DNA from: Sinomonas sp. P10A9
GTDB lineage: Bacteria > Actinomycetota > Actinomycetes > Actinomycetales > Micrococcaceae
Direction of reading: 5' to 3'
Assembly (NCBI RefSeq): GCF_041022165.1
Contig: NZ_CP163302.1
Location: 3,596,001 to 3,660,000, forward strand
DNA: 64,000 bases
The notes below the pieces were generated by a model that was not told the DNA's origin, ran no database searches, and worked only from the letters and a program-made list of their open reading frames with translations. Of this stretch, positions 7,938-15,859 are shown piece by piece; position 1 is the first letter of the stretch, and every line of letters starts with the position of its first letter. The translations under genes and the position numbers were made by a program.

Positions 7938-8993
7938 TCAGTGTGGTGGCGGCGCCCCGAGGGTTCGCCCTGGGAGGAAAGTCCCGGGGAAGCGCTCATG
8001 GCGGATCTCCACACTCCCCCGGTCCCGGACCATTCGGTCGAGGACCTCGACGCCGCGGACGGCCACCTCGCGCACCGGGATGCGCAGTGACGTCAGCCCC
8101 ATCCGTTCGATGCCCGGCATGACGCCGTCGATGCCGGTGACCGACATGTCCTCGGGCACGCGGAGCCCCTCGGCGTCGGCACGGTCCAGGAAGCCGAGGG
8201 CCCGCCAGTCGGAGGGGAAGAGTGCTGCGGTGATGGATCCTGCGCGCACGAGGGACACGACGTCGTCGTACCCGTCGACGTTGGTTCCGAAGCTGTTCGC
8301 CTCGACGCGGTGCACATCGAGGCCACGGCCTTCGAGATCGGCCGCCATCCCTAGCCCCCGCCGATTCTCGGCGGTCGAGACCCTGATGTCCGGAATGATC
8401 ACCGCCACGGAGCGGTGGCCCGCTTCGGCCACCCGCCCGGCAACGATCGCGGCGTTCGTGTCCTCGTCGTAGCTGACCCCGTAGATTCCAGGGTGCTCCT
8501 CGATCCTTCCAACGGAGACCACAGGGACGGCGTCGAGGAACGGTTCGAGATCCGCCGCGCGGATCACGCCCGTGGAGACCATGAGCCCCCCGACCCGCAG
8601 GCCGAGGAGCCGGCGCAGCCCTGCCAGCTCGTCCTCGACCCCCTCGGTGGGCGTGGGCACCACGCTGATGAGCTGCAGTCCATGGCGCGCGGCCTCCGTC
8701 TGGACCTCGGCGTGAAGGAGGCCGTAGGCCGGGTTCCGGGGGTCGCGCAGGAGCAGCCCGACGAGATCGGTGCGCCGGGCGGCGAGCCCTTGGGCGATCG
8801 TGTTGGGCACGTAGCCGAGCTCGCGCATCGCGTCGAGGACGCGCACCTGGGTGGCCTCCGAGACCCGTGCGGTTCCCATGAGGACCCTCGAGACGGTGGC
8901 TCGCGAGACCCGTGCCCGCTCGGCGACGTCGTCCATGCGCACGGCAAGCGGCGACCCGACGGCGGCACCCGGGGTCTCGGCGTCGCGCGGCAT
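7938..8993 (-). CDS. LacI-family transcriptional regulator
   Basis: Repressor of 351 residues. The N-terminal LacI helix-turn-helix is near residues 18-66 (RMDDVAERARVSRATVSRVL, then the hinge SEATQVRVLDAMRELGY). The periplasmic-binding-type sensor domain follows, ending in FLPGRTL. ATG 8993 is chosen over the GTG at 9002 because a GTGAGG site lies just before it. It is the last gene of a minus-strand run: binding protein, ATPase, permease, glycerophosphodiesterase, regulator. Two LacI-type operators lie at the head of that run (13985-14027), so autoregulation of the operon is the simplest model. The inducer would be the transported compound or its breakdown product. Confidence 0.9.
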   Translation of the reverse strand: MPRDAETPGAAVGSPLAVRMDDVAERARVSRATVSRVLMGTARVSEATQVRVLDAMRELGYVPNTIAQGLAARRTDLVGLLLRDPRNPAYGLLHAEVQTEAARHGLQLISVVPTPTEGVEDELAGLRRLLGLRVGGLMVSTGVIRAADLEPFLDAVPVVSVGRIEEHPGIYGVSYDEDTNAAIVAGRVAEAGHRSVAVIIPDIRVSTAENRRGLGMAADLEGRGLDVHRVEANSFGTNVDGYDDVVSLVRAGSITAALFPSDWRALGFLDRADAEGLRVPEDMSVTGIDGVMPGIERMGLTSLRIPVREVAVRGVEVLDRMVRDRGSVEIRHERFPGTFLPGRTLGAPPPH

Positions 8994-9001
8994 GCGCCTC
9001 A

Positions 9002-9027
9002 CTCTACTGGCCGTCTCTACTGGCCGT
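9002..9027. repeat. Tandem 13-bp duplication
   Basis: CTCTACTGGCCGT occurs twice in direct succession (9002-9014, 9015-9027) in the 57-base gap between the phosphodiesterase stop and the regulator start. It looks like a local slippage product. Confidence 0.6.
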
Positions 9028-9050
9028 CGTCCTCATCCCCAGGCCCCGGC

Positions 9051-9932
9051 TCACGCCGTCGCCGGCTCGCTCGCGCGCTCCACTCCGAGCGCATCGCGCC
9101 ACGGCACGAGCAGGCCCGGCCAGTCGGTCTGGATAACGTCCGCCCCGAGGGCGGCGAGCCGGCCCCACCCGAGGTCCGGATCGGCGAGGACGGAGGTCTC
9201 GTCGTCCCAGCCGCAGAAGAGCGGCACGCGGTTGTTGAGGTTGATCGCGTTCAGCAGGGCGAAGCACCCCTGCGAGTGGAGCCACTCGATGTAGCCGGCC
9301 TGCGCGAACTCATGGTCCGGGGACTCGGCGAGCAGCTCGAACCCGACGGTGTTGATCTCCTGCATGGCGAGAACGCGGATCACGTCCTCGTGGCTGCGGA
9401 CCATGGGCGCGAACGCGTGCTTGACCGGATGCGCGGCGAGCAGCCCGAGCCACTCGTCCTCGACCGGGGACTTGAGGACGGCGCGCCCGAGGACGTCGAG
9501 CCGGTCGAGGGTCGGCAGAAGGTCCGGCCAGAACCACCATGAGCGGTCCACGTTGAACAGGGCCGCGGGGTGGGCACGCACGACGTCGGCCAGCTCCGCC
9601 ACGCCGTACCGCACCCCGGCGGCGTCCGAGCACCACCGGTACTCGAGCGCGCGAATCTCGGCGGCGCTCATCGTGCGGATGTTCTTCTCCACGCCGAAGT
9701 GCATCGGCTCGTAGCCGTCGTGGAAGAGGAAGAACTCGCCGTCCGTGGACTGCACGACGTCGATCTCGACCATCTCGGCACCCTGCCGCAGCGCCGCGGT
9801 CACGGCGGCGGAGGTGTTCTCCGCGATCGTCCCAAGGCCCGTGCCGCGGTGCACGGCGACGAGCGGCCGCGCTGCGGCGAGCGCGGCGTTGAGGGGGGCG
9901 TTGGCCTCGGCGAATCGGGCCTGTCCGAACAT
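9051..9932 (-). CDS. Glycerophosphodiester phosphodiesterase family protein
   Basis: Predicted GDPD of 293 residues that hydrolyses glycerophosphodiesters to glycerol-3-phosphate and an alcohol. Family landmarks in a TIM barrel are VAVHRGTG with the first catalytic His (near 27-34), AENTSAAV, EMVEIDV, FFLFHDGYEPM with the second His, and a late block ADVIQTDWP. There is no signal peptide, so it acts in the cytosol on imported substrate. Only three bases separate it from the upstream permease stop, so it is firmly in the ABC transporter operon. That placement is the main evidence that the transporter handles a phosphodiester or related organophosphate. Confidence 0.9.
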   Translation of the reverse strand: MFGQARFAEANAPLNAALAAARPLVAVHRGTGLGTIAENTSAAVTAALRQGAEMVEIDVVQSTDGEFFLFHDGYEPMHFGVEKNIRTMSAAEIRALEYRWCSDAAGVRYGVAELADVVRAHPAALFNVDRSWWFWPDLLPTLDRLDVLGRAVLKSPVEDEWLGLLAAHPVKHAFAPMVRSHEDVIRVLAMQEINTVGFELLAESPDHEFAQAGYIEWLHSQGCFALLNAINLNNRVPLFCGWDDETSVLADPDLGWGRLAALGADVIQTDWPGLLVPWRDALGVERASEPATA

Positions 9933-9935
9933 GTT

Positions 9936-11762
9936 CTACTCCTTCGGGGTGCCGGCGAGGGCCGGCTCGGTCTGGGGCACGGGCTCGACGGCCGGCTCGG
10001 CGGGCCGCTCGGCTCGTGGTTCGGCCGGCGCGGGCGCACGACGCCGCCGCTTGGCGGGGCGGGATGCTCCCCGCCCGTAGACGAGCCACATGGTGATGCC
10101 GCTGATGACCATGAGGATCACGGTGTAGACGAACGTGAGCGCCGTGGCATCGCTCATCGTGTCCTCGCTCGTGGCGTTCTTGATGACGATGCCGAGCGGC
10201 TGGTACAGCGGGTGCGCGAGGAACACCGCGGTGTCGTACTCGTCGAGCAGGCTGTTGAAGTTCAGGGCCGCGATGGCTGCGGCCGCCGGAGCCACGATCG
10301 GCAGGATCACGCGGCGGAAGCGGGTGAACTGGCCCGCGCCGAGGATCGCGGCCGCCTCGTCGAGCTGGTCCGGCACCGCGGTGAACGCCGCCTTGAGCAT
10401 GCGCAGCGTGAACGGGATCTTATGGATGATGTACGCGATCGCGAGCAGCCCGACGGTCCCGGTGAGCACCATGTTCCCGACGATCCACTCCTTGTGGTCG
10501 TAGGCGAGGATGAGCCCGAGCGCGATGAGGGTGGAGGGCAGGATCCACGGCAGGTGCAGGACGTATTCGATCGCCGCGGCGACGGGCCCGCGGAACCGTG
10601 TGAGGGCCCGCGCCACGAACAGGATCCCGATCACGACGACGGCGGTCGCGACCGCCGCGTACCCGATGCTCACGAGGAACGGCCACAGGGCGGCGTAGTC
10701 GGTGAGCGCGCGCACGTAATTGTCCAGCGTGAACGAGCCCCACGTGAGCGAGGCGCCCTGGATCGACGCGGCGTCCGTGAAGGAGAACAGCACGATGAGC
10801 ACGGGCGGGACGGCGTAGACCACGAACAAAGCGTAGGCGAGCACGTGCGCGGCGGCCCTGGCGAACGGGTTGGCGATCCGCTGCTTCTGCATCGGTGCTG
10901 GGACCTTGGCAACGGAGAAGTAGGTCCCGCCCTTCTCGAGCCGGTTGAGCAGGGCCAGGAGCGCCACCGTCGCGAGGCCCAGGACGAGCGCGAGCGTTGC
11001 CGCGAGGTCGCGGGAGGCAGGCGCGTTGGCGAACGTCAGGATCATCGGGGTGATGGTCTGGGAGTCCGTCCCGCCCAGGACCTGCGGGGCCGCGAGCGCC
11101 CCGAGGCCGCCGAGGAACGTGAGGATCGTCAGGGCGTAGACCGTGGGCATGAGGGTGGGCAGGACCACGCGGCGCAGCACGGTCCACTCCGAGGCGCCCA
11201 TCATGCGGGCGGCTTCGATCGTGCCGAAGTCCACCTTGGACAGGGCGTTGCCGAGGAACAGGAGGTGGTGGCCCGTGGTGGCGAACGTCATGACGAAGAC
11301 CACCGCGAACATGCCCGAGAACCAGCCCGGGTCGAGGCTCGGGACGAGGTTCACGGCGAGCTTCGTGAGGAAGCCGTGCTCGCCGTAGATGAACTTGTAC
11401 CCGGCCACGAGCACGATGCCCCCGTACACGAGCGTGGTCGCGTAGCCGAGCCACAGCAGGCGCGCGCCCCGGATCGCGAAGTACCGCGTGAGCAGCACGA
11501 TCGCGATGCCGACGGCGTTGACCGTCACCGAGAGCACGACGGCGAGCAGGAAGCTGTTCCGCAGGGACGTCATCGCCCGCTGGGATGAGAGGAGCCGCTC
11601 GAACGCGCTGAAGCTGACCTGGCCCTCGGGTGCGAACACGGTGGTGAGCACCCTCAGGGTGGGGTAGACGAGGAACGCCGCCGAGAACCACACGAGCACG
11701 ATGCCCACGACGACGAACAGCGGCGAGCGCAGCAGCTGCCGCACCGGGGCATTGGCGCTCAT
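9936..11762 (-). CDS. ABC transporter permease, two fused membrane domains (iron(III)/organophosphate-type)
   Basis: Inner-membrane channel of 608 residues made of two fused permease halves, as in FbpB, ThiP and AfuB importers. There are about 12 membrane segments. Two EAA loops that contact the ATPase are visible: TIEAARMMGASEWTVLRRVV in the first half and LDEAAAILGAGQFTRFRRVI in the second. The C-terminus is a Pro/Glu/Arg-rich tail. The ATG overlaps the ATPase stop by four bases (ATGA), so translation is coupled. Annotation pipelines may call it an iron transporter. The adjoining phosphodiesterase points instead to an organophosphate, as was found for AfuABC (sugar phosphates). Confidence 0.9.
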   Translation of the reverse strand: MSANAPVRQLLRSPLFVVVGIVLVWFSAAFLVYPTLRVLTTVFAPEGQVSFSAFERLLSSQRAMTSLRNSFLLAVVLSVTVNAVGIAIVLLTRYFAIRGARLLWLGYATTLVYGGIVLVAGYKFIYGEHGFLTKLAVNLVPSLDPGWFSGMFAVVFVMTFATTGHHLLFLGNALSKVDFGTIEAARMMGASEWTVLRRVVLPTLMPTVYALTILTFLGGLGALAAPQVLGGTDSQTITPMILTFANAPASRDLAATLALVLGLATVALLALLNRLEKGGTYFSVAKVPAPMQKQRIANPFARAAAHVLAYALFVVYAVPPVLIVLFSFTDAASIQGASLTWGSFTLDNYVRALTDYAALWPFLVSIGYAAVATAVVVIGILFVARALTRFRGPVAAAIEYVLHLPWILPSTLIALGLILAYDHKEWIVGNMVLTGTVGLLAIAYIIHKIPFTLRMLKAAFTAVPDQLDEAAAILGAGQFTRFRRVILPIVAPAAAAIAALNFNSLLDEYDTAVFLAHPLYQPLGIVIKNATSEDTMSDATALTFVYTVILMVISGITMWLVYGRGASRPAKRRRRAPAPAEPRAERPAEPAVEPVPQTEPALAGTPKE

Positions 11763-12886
11763 GCCGAGACTCCGGTGACCAGGGCCCCGGCCGGCTCAGG
11801 AGCCACGGCTCCGGCTGTCAGGAGCCGGCCGTCCGGACCGTACTGCAGGACGTCGACCGGGTCGATGAGGGCGGTCACGGCGTCGCCCGGCGCATAATCG
11901 TGGCCGCCGGACTCCTGCACGATCGCCCGCAGCTCACCGGTGCCCGTCTCGATCCGGTAGGTGCTGGCCGTGCCGTGGTAGCGGCGGCCCACCACGCGGC
12001 CCGGGATCTGGACGCCCGAGGCGACCGGACCGGCGTCGTGCGCTTGTGCGGCCCGGCCTGCGAGGCGGATCCGCTCGACGCGCAGGTAGGACGGCAGCGC
12101 CGGGTCGAGGTGCGCGCCGGCGGAGCCGAGGCGCTCGAGGAGTGCGGGGCCGAGGCGGACGGCGTCGCCCACGAACGTGCACACGAACTCCGTGGCGGAG
12201 CGCCGGTACACCTCCTGCGGGGTGCCCACCTGCTCGACGCGGCCCTGATTCATGACGGCGATGCGGTCGCTGAGCATGAGGGCCTCGTCCTGGTCGTGTG
12301 TCACGTAGACGGTGGTGATGCCGAACTGCTCCTGGAGGTCCTTGAGCTGGACCCGCAGCTGCTGGCGCAGGGCGGCGTCGAGGTTGGAGAGGGGCTCGTC
12401 GAGGAGGAGGATCTTGGGGCGCAGCACGAGGGACCGGGCAATCGCGACGCGCTGCTGCTGGCCGCCCGAGAGGTCAGCGACGTTCTTCTCGAGCTGCTCG
12501 CGGGTGAGGTTGACCTGGCGAGCGATCGCGGCGACCCGCTCGCGGACCTCGGCCGCCGGGACCTTGGCGGTCTTCAGGCCGAACGCGATGTTCTCGCCGA
12601 CGGAAAGGGTCGGGAACAGCGCGTAGTTCTGGAACACCATGCCGATGTCCCGGCGGTGGCTGGGCAGGTGGGTGACGTCCCGGCCCGCGATGCGGACCTG
12701 GCCCGAGGTGGGGGCGATGAAGCCGGCGAGGGTGCGCAGCGCAGTGGACTTGCCGCAGCCCGAGGGGCCGAGGAGGGTGAAGAATTCGCCCTCCCCGACC
12801 TCTAGCGCGTAGTCCGGCAGTGCCACGAAGTCGCCGAAGGAGACGCGGACGCCGCGAAATTCGATCGCATTGTGGAAGTCGACCAT
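11759..12886 (-). CDS. ABC transporter ATP-binding protein with TOBE domain
   Basis: ATPase of 375 residues that powers the importer. Walker A is GPSGCGKST (about residues 38-46), followed by Q-loop FQNYALFP, signature LSGGQQQRVAIARSL and Walker B ILLLDEPLSNLD; the switch histidine is in VTHDQDEA. The last 120 residues form the regulatory TOBE region seen in PotA/FbpC-like ATPases. The frame is open to 13240 but ATG 12886 is correct: it starts the ATPase fold and lies two bases after the binding-protein stop, while the upstream stretch is only a shadow of that gene. Confidence 0.93.
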   Translation of the reverse strand: MVDFHNAIEFRGVRVSFGDFVALPDYALEVGEGEFFTLLGPSGCGKSTALRTLAGFIAPTSGQVRIAGRDVTHLPSHRRDIGMVFQNYALFPTLSVGENIAFGLKTAKVPAAEVRERVAAIARQVNLTREQLEKNVADLSGGQQQRVAIARSLVLRPKILLLDEPLSNLDAALRQQLRVQLKDLQEQFGITTVYVTHDQDEALMLSDRIAVMNQGRVEQVGTPQEVYRRSATEFVCTFVGDAVRLGPALLERLGSAGAHLDPALPSYLRVERIRLAGRAAQAHDAGPVASGVQIPGRVVGRRYHGTASTYRIETGTGELRAIVQESGGHDYAPGDAVTALIDPVDVLQYGPDGRLLTAGAVAPEPAGALVTGVSA

Positions 12887-12888
12887 GG

Positions 12889-13962
12889 TCAGCCCTTGAG
12901 GTCCTCGAGCTCGATCTTCTCGACCCACTTGTCGATGTTCTTCGCCACGAGCTGCCAGTCGATGTCCTGGCGCGTGAAGGCGTCCGTCTGCGCCATAGCG
13001 TCCTTGTTGGCCGTCGCGGCGGCCTTGGTGTTCGTCGGGGCCGTGAAGAACTGGTTGGACCACTTCGACTGGACCTCGGCTGAGCCGAACCAGTCGATGA
13101 ACTTCTTGGCCGCCTCGGCGTTCTTGCTGCCCTTGACGAGCGCGACCTGCTGAACCGCGTAGGGCACCCCGACGGCGGGCTTCACGGCCTCCGTGGCGAT
13201 GCCGTACTGCTTCTCGCGGCTGGCCTTGCCCGCGAGCCACATCTGGCCGGCGTCTACCGTGCCGTCCTTCATGCGGGCGTAGAGGTCGGTGCCCTTGACC
13301 GCGCGGGAGCCGGTGGCGAAGTACGCCTTGACTGCGTCCCAGCCCTGCGGGCTCACTCCGAGGGTACCGTTCGGGTCAGGGTAGCGGGCGAGGATTCCGG
13401 CCAGGACCATTTGGGTCGTGGCGCCGCCGAGCGACGTCGGCACCTCGTAGCGGCCCTTGAAGGCGGGGTTGGTCCAGAGGTCGGTCCAGTCCTGCGGGGC
13501 GGCCGACGGGCTGGCGTAGGCGGCCTTGTTGTAGACGAGCATGATGGGTTCCCGGACGATCGGCCAGAACGTCTTGCCCGCCTTGTCGCCGAGGGCCGGG
13601 TCCACGTCGCCCGCCCAGGCGGGAGTGTACGGCTCGAGGACGTTCTGACCCTTGAGCTTCTCGAAGTACACGTTGTTGAGGCCGAACGTCACGTCCGCGA
13701 CGGGGTTGTTCTTCTCCGCGCTCAGTCGGTTCATGACGTCCCCGCCACCGAGGTCCACGAGCTGGAGCTTGAAGCCCGCGGCCGAGGCCTCCTTGGTGAG
13801 CCAGTCTCCGCGGCCGTCCGAGACCGAGTTGCTGTAGACGACGAGGGAGGCCTGATCGCTGCCGCCCACGGAGGCTGCGGTCTGGCCGGGCGGCGTGCAG
13901 TCGGTGAGCAGGGCACCGGCCACCGCAAGGGCGGTTCCGGCGAACAGAGATCGGCGCTTCAT
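12889..13962 (-). CDS. Extracellular solute-binding lipoprotein
   Basis: Substrate-binding protein of 357 residues for the ABC importer, first gene of the operon. The N-terminus MKRRSLFAG has a double arginine and hydrophobic core ending at LLTDC, so lipidation on Cys22 is likely. Asp at the -1 position of the lipobox is unusual (Gly, Ala or Ser expected). The body is the iron-type/AfuA-like class (SLVVYSNSVSDGR, WDAVKAYFATGSRAVKGTD), common for small anions and phosphorylated ligands. An AAGGAG site precedes the ATG and the LacI-type operators lie 23-66 bases upstream. The ligand is inferred to be a glycerophosphodiester or related compound. Confidence 0.9.
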   Translation of the reverse strand: MKRRSLFAGTALAVAGALLTDCTPPGQTAASVGGSDQASLVVYSNSVSDGRGDWLTKEASAAGFKLQLVDLGGGDVMNRLSAEKNNPVADVTFGLNNVYFEKLKGQNVLEPYTPAWAGDVDPALGDKAGKTFWPIVREPIMLVYNKAAYASPSAAPQDWTDLWTNPAFKGRYEVPTSLGGATTQMVLAGILARYPDPNGTLGVSPQGWDAVKAYFATGSRAVKGTDLYARMKDGTVDAGQMWLAGKASREKQYGIATEAVKPAVGVPYAVQQVALVKGSKNAEAAKKFIDWFGSAEVQSKWSNQFFTAPTNTKAAATANKDAMAQTDAFTRQDIDWQLVAKNIDKWVEKIELEDLKG

Positions 13963-13984
13963 GGAGTACTCCTTGGTCTGAGGG

Positions 13985-14004
13985 AAATGATCGCGCTTTC
14001 ATTT
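13985..14004. promoter_or_regulatory. LacI-type operator 1
   Basis: AAATGATCGCGCTTTCATTT, an imperfect palindrome with a central CG and TGAAAGCGC half-site, is close to the LacI-family consensus. It lies 23 bases before the binding-protein start and would block transcription when occupied. Confidence 0.75.
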
Positions 14005-14009
14005 GCACC

Positions 14010-14027
14010 AATGAACGCGCTTTCATT
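14010..14027. promoter_or_regulatory. LacI-type operator 2
   Basis: AATGAACGCGCTTTCATT, a near-perfect palindrome of the same type as operator 1, with centres about 24 bp apart so both sites face the same side of the helix. Together they mark the operon promoter as the target of the LacI regulator at 7938-8993. Confidence 0.78.
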
Positions 14028-14131
14028 TCGATCGTCGGCCCAAGGGGTGTCCCACGTGTGGAACCATCGTGACGCCACGGTGAACAGACGGCGAACGCCC
14101 GGCGCCGATGGCGCTCGGGTGCCCCGGAGGC

Positions 14132-15070
14132 TCAGCCGGTTTTGCGGGTGCGCCGCTTGGGTGGCGCCTTCTCCTCGGACGGTGACCCCTCGGCGTCGGC
14201 CGCCTCCAGCTTCCCAGCCCGCCCCCGCCCAGCCGCGGATGCCCTCGAGACCGCGGCGGGCTCCTCCGCCCCTTTGGCGGCCTTGCGCCGGTTTTCGACC
14301 GAGCGCCGCAGCGCCTCCATGAGATCGAGGACCTCGGCGCCCTCGCCCTCCTCGGCCGGAGCGCCGAAGGTCTCCTCGGTGTCCACGGCGTCGCCCTTGG
14401 CGAGCTTGGCCTCGACAAGCTGGCGCAGCTGCTCCTGGTACTCGTCGGCGAACTGCTCAGGCTCGAACTCGGACGAGAGGCTCTCCACGAGGGAGGATGA
14501 CATCTTGAGCTCCTTGTCGGAGATCCTGACCTCGGTGTCCTCCAGGACGGGGAAGGCCGCCTCGCGCACCTCGTCCGGCCAGAGCAGCGCCTGCAGGACC
14601 ATGACGTCACCGCGAACCCGCAGCGCGCCGAGGCGTGATTTCTGGCGCAGGGCGAACTTCACGACGGCGGTCAGCTCCGTCTCCTCGAGGGTGCGCCGGA
14701 GCAGCTGGTAGGGCTTGACGCCGATCTTCTCTGGCTCGAGGTAGTAGCTCTTCTCGAAGAACATGGGATCGATCTGCGAGTCCGGGACGAACTCGACGAC
14801 CTCGATCTCGCGGCTGCGCTCGACCGGCAGGGACTTGAGATCCTCGTCCGTGAGGACCACGGTCTGCCCGCCCTCCTCGTAGGCCTTGTCGATGTCCGCA
14901 TACTCGACGACCTCGCCGCACACCTCGCAGCGGCGCTGGTAGCGGATGCGCCCCTTGTCCCGATCGTGGACCTGGTGGAGCTTGAGGTCGTGGTCCTCGG
15001 TGGCGCTGTAGACCTTGACGGGCACGCTGACCAGGCCGAAGCTGATGGCGCCCTTCCAGATAGAACGCAT
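14132..15070 (-). CDS. ku: Ku protein (non-homologous end joining)
   Basis: Bacterial Ku of 312 residues, a homodimeric ring that threads onto broken DNA ends and recruits LigD. The core begins MRSIWKGAISFGLVSVPVKV and includes the HQVHDRDKGRIRYQRRCEVC segment, the family landmarks. The C-terminus is an alternating Lys/Arg/Glu/Ala tail (ending KRRTRKTG) as in actinobacterial Ku proteins that bind DNA non-specifically. The open frame extends to 15268 but the true N-terminus is ATG 15070. LigD lies about 4 kb away on the opposite strand, so the two are neighbours but not an operon. Confidence 0.95.
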   Translation of the reverse strand: MRSIWKGAISFGLVSVPVKVYSATEDHDLKLHQVHDRDKGRIRYQRRCEVCGEVVEYADIDKAYEEGGQTVVLTDEDLKSLPVERSREIEVVEFVPDSQIDPMFFEKSYYLEPEKIGVKPYQLLRRTLEETELTAVVKFALRQKSRLGALRVRGDVMVLQALLWPDEVREAAFPVLEDTEVRISDKELKMSSSLVESLSSEFEPEQFADEYQEQLRQLVEAKLAKGDAVDTEETFGAPAEEGEGAEVLDLMEALRRSVENRRKAAKGAEEPAAVSRASAAGRGRAGKLEAADAEGSPSEEKAPPKRRTRKTG

Positions 15071-15235
15071 GTGCCTAAGTGAACCGCACAAACGCGGGCT
15101 TGGATAGGTCCGCGGGGAGGACTCGGCGCGGCGCCCGGTGTCCTTCGGCCCTGTCGGGCGCGCCGATCCGGGACCACCGTGGAGGCGAGCCGACATTCCA
15201 GGCCCGCCCATCCGCACACCTTCGAAGGACCAGCC

Positions 15236-15769
15236 ATGAACATCCTCGTCGCCTACGCCAGCAAGCACGGGGCTACCGCGGGCATCGCCGAGCGGATCGG
15301 CTCGACGCTCAATGCCGCGGGGCTCTCAGCGACCGTCAAGCCCGTCGAGGAGGTCGACGACGTCACGCCCTACGACGCCGTCGTCCTCGGCAGCGCCGCC
15401 TACATGTATCACTGGATGCGCGAGGCGACGGCCTTCGCCAAACGGCACCAGTCCGAGCTTGCCGAGCGCCCGGTGTGGCTCTTCAGCAGCGGCCCCGTCG
15501 GCGAGGAGACCGTCGACAAGGAGGGCCGTGACATCCTCGAATCGTCCGAGCCCAAGGAGTTCGAGAAGTTCGCCGACCTGCTGCATGTCAGGGACGGGCG
15601 CGTGTTCTTCGGCGCGTGGGATCCCTCCGCGCCCCCGGTGGGCTTGGCCGAGAGGGCCATGAGCCACCTCCCAGCAGCCAAGGGTGCCCTGCCGGCCGGC
15701 GACTTCCGCGACTGGGCGGACATCGAGGCCTGGGCGCAGACGATCGCCAACGAGCTCAAGGCCTCCTAG
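15236..15769 (+). CDS. Flavodoxin domain protein (HemG-like)
   Basis: A 177-residue cytosolic FMN protein. The phosphate-binding loop of flavodoxins is at the start, MNILVAYASKHGATAGIAE (T/S-x-x-G-x-T type). SAAYMYHWMREATAF and WLFSSGPVG match the flavodoxin-like group that includes menaquinone-dependent protoporphyrinogen dehydrogenases. ATG 15236 is chosen over an upstream in-frame ATG because AAGGA lies nine bases before it and the beta strand starts there. It stands alone between Ku (divergent) and a secreted protein (convergent). No haem gene is nearby, so a role in haem synthesis is not supported by context. Confidence 0.85.
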   Translation: MNILVAYASKHGATAGIAERIGSTLNAAGLSATVKPVEEVDDVTPYDAVVLGSAAYMYHWMREATAFAKRHQSELAERPVWLFSSGPVGEETVDKEGRDILESSEPKEFEKFADLLHVRDGRVFFGAWDPSAPPVGLAERAMSHLPAAKGALPAGDFRDWADIEAWAQTIANELKAS

Positions 15770-15804
15770 CGGGCACCCGCGGCCGCGCGGGCGGCACACA
15801 GGAG

Positions 15805-15844
15805 GGGCGGACGACGGCGGGTGCGCACCCGCCGTCGTCCGCCC
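15805..15844. terminator. Perfect 40-bp palindrome between convergent genes
   Basis: The 40 bases are fully self-complementary with no loop (arms 15805-15824 and 15825-15844), including GGACGACGGCGG, a variant of the window's repeated hairpin core. It lies between the flavodoxin and BNR-protein stops and is a likely bidirectional terminator. Confidence 0.75.
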
Positions 15845-15859
15845 ACCGCGATCAGTGTG

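Noticed and set aside
9570..11588. 672-codon plus-strand frame opposite the permease and phosphodiesterase
   Set aside because: Charged low-complexity translation; it spans two well-supported genes on the other strand.
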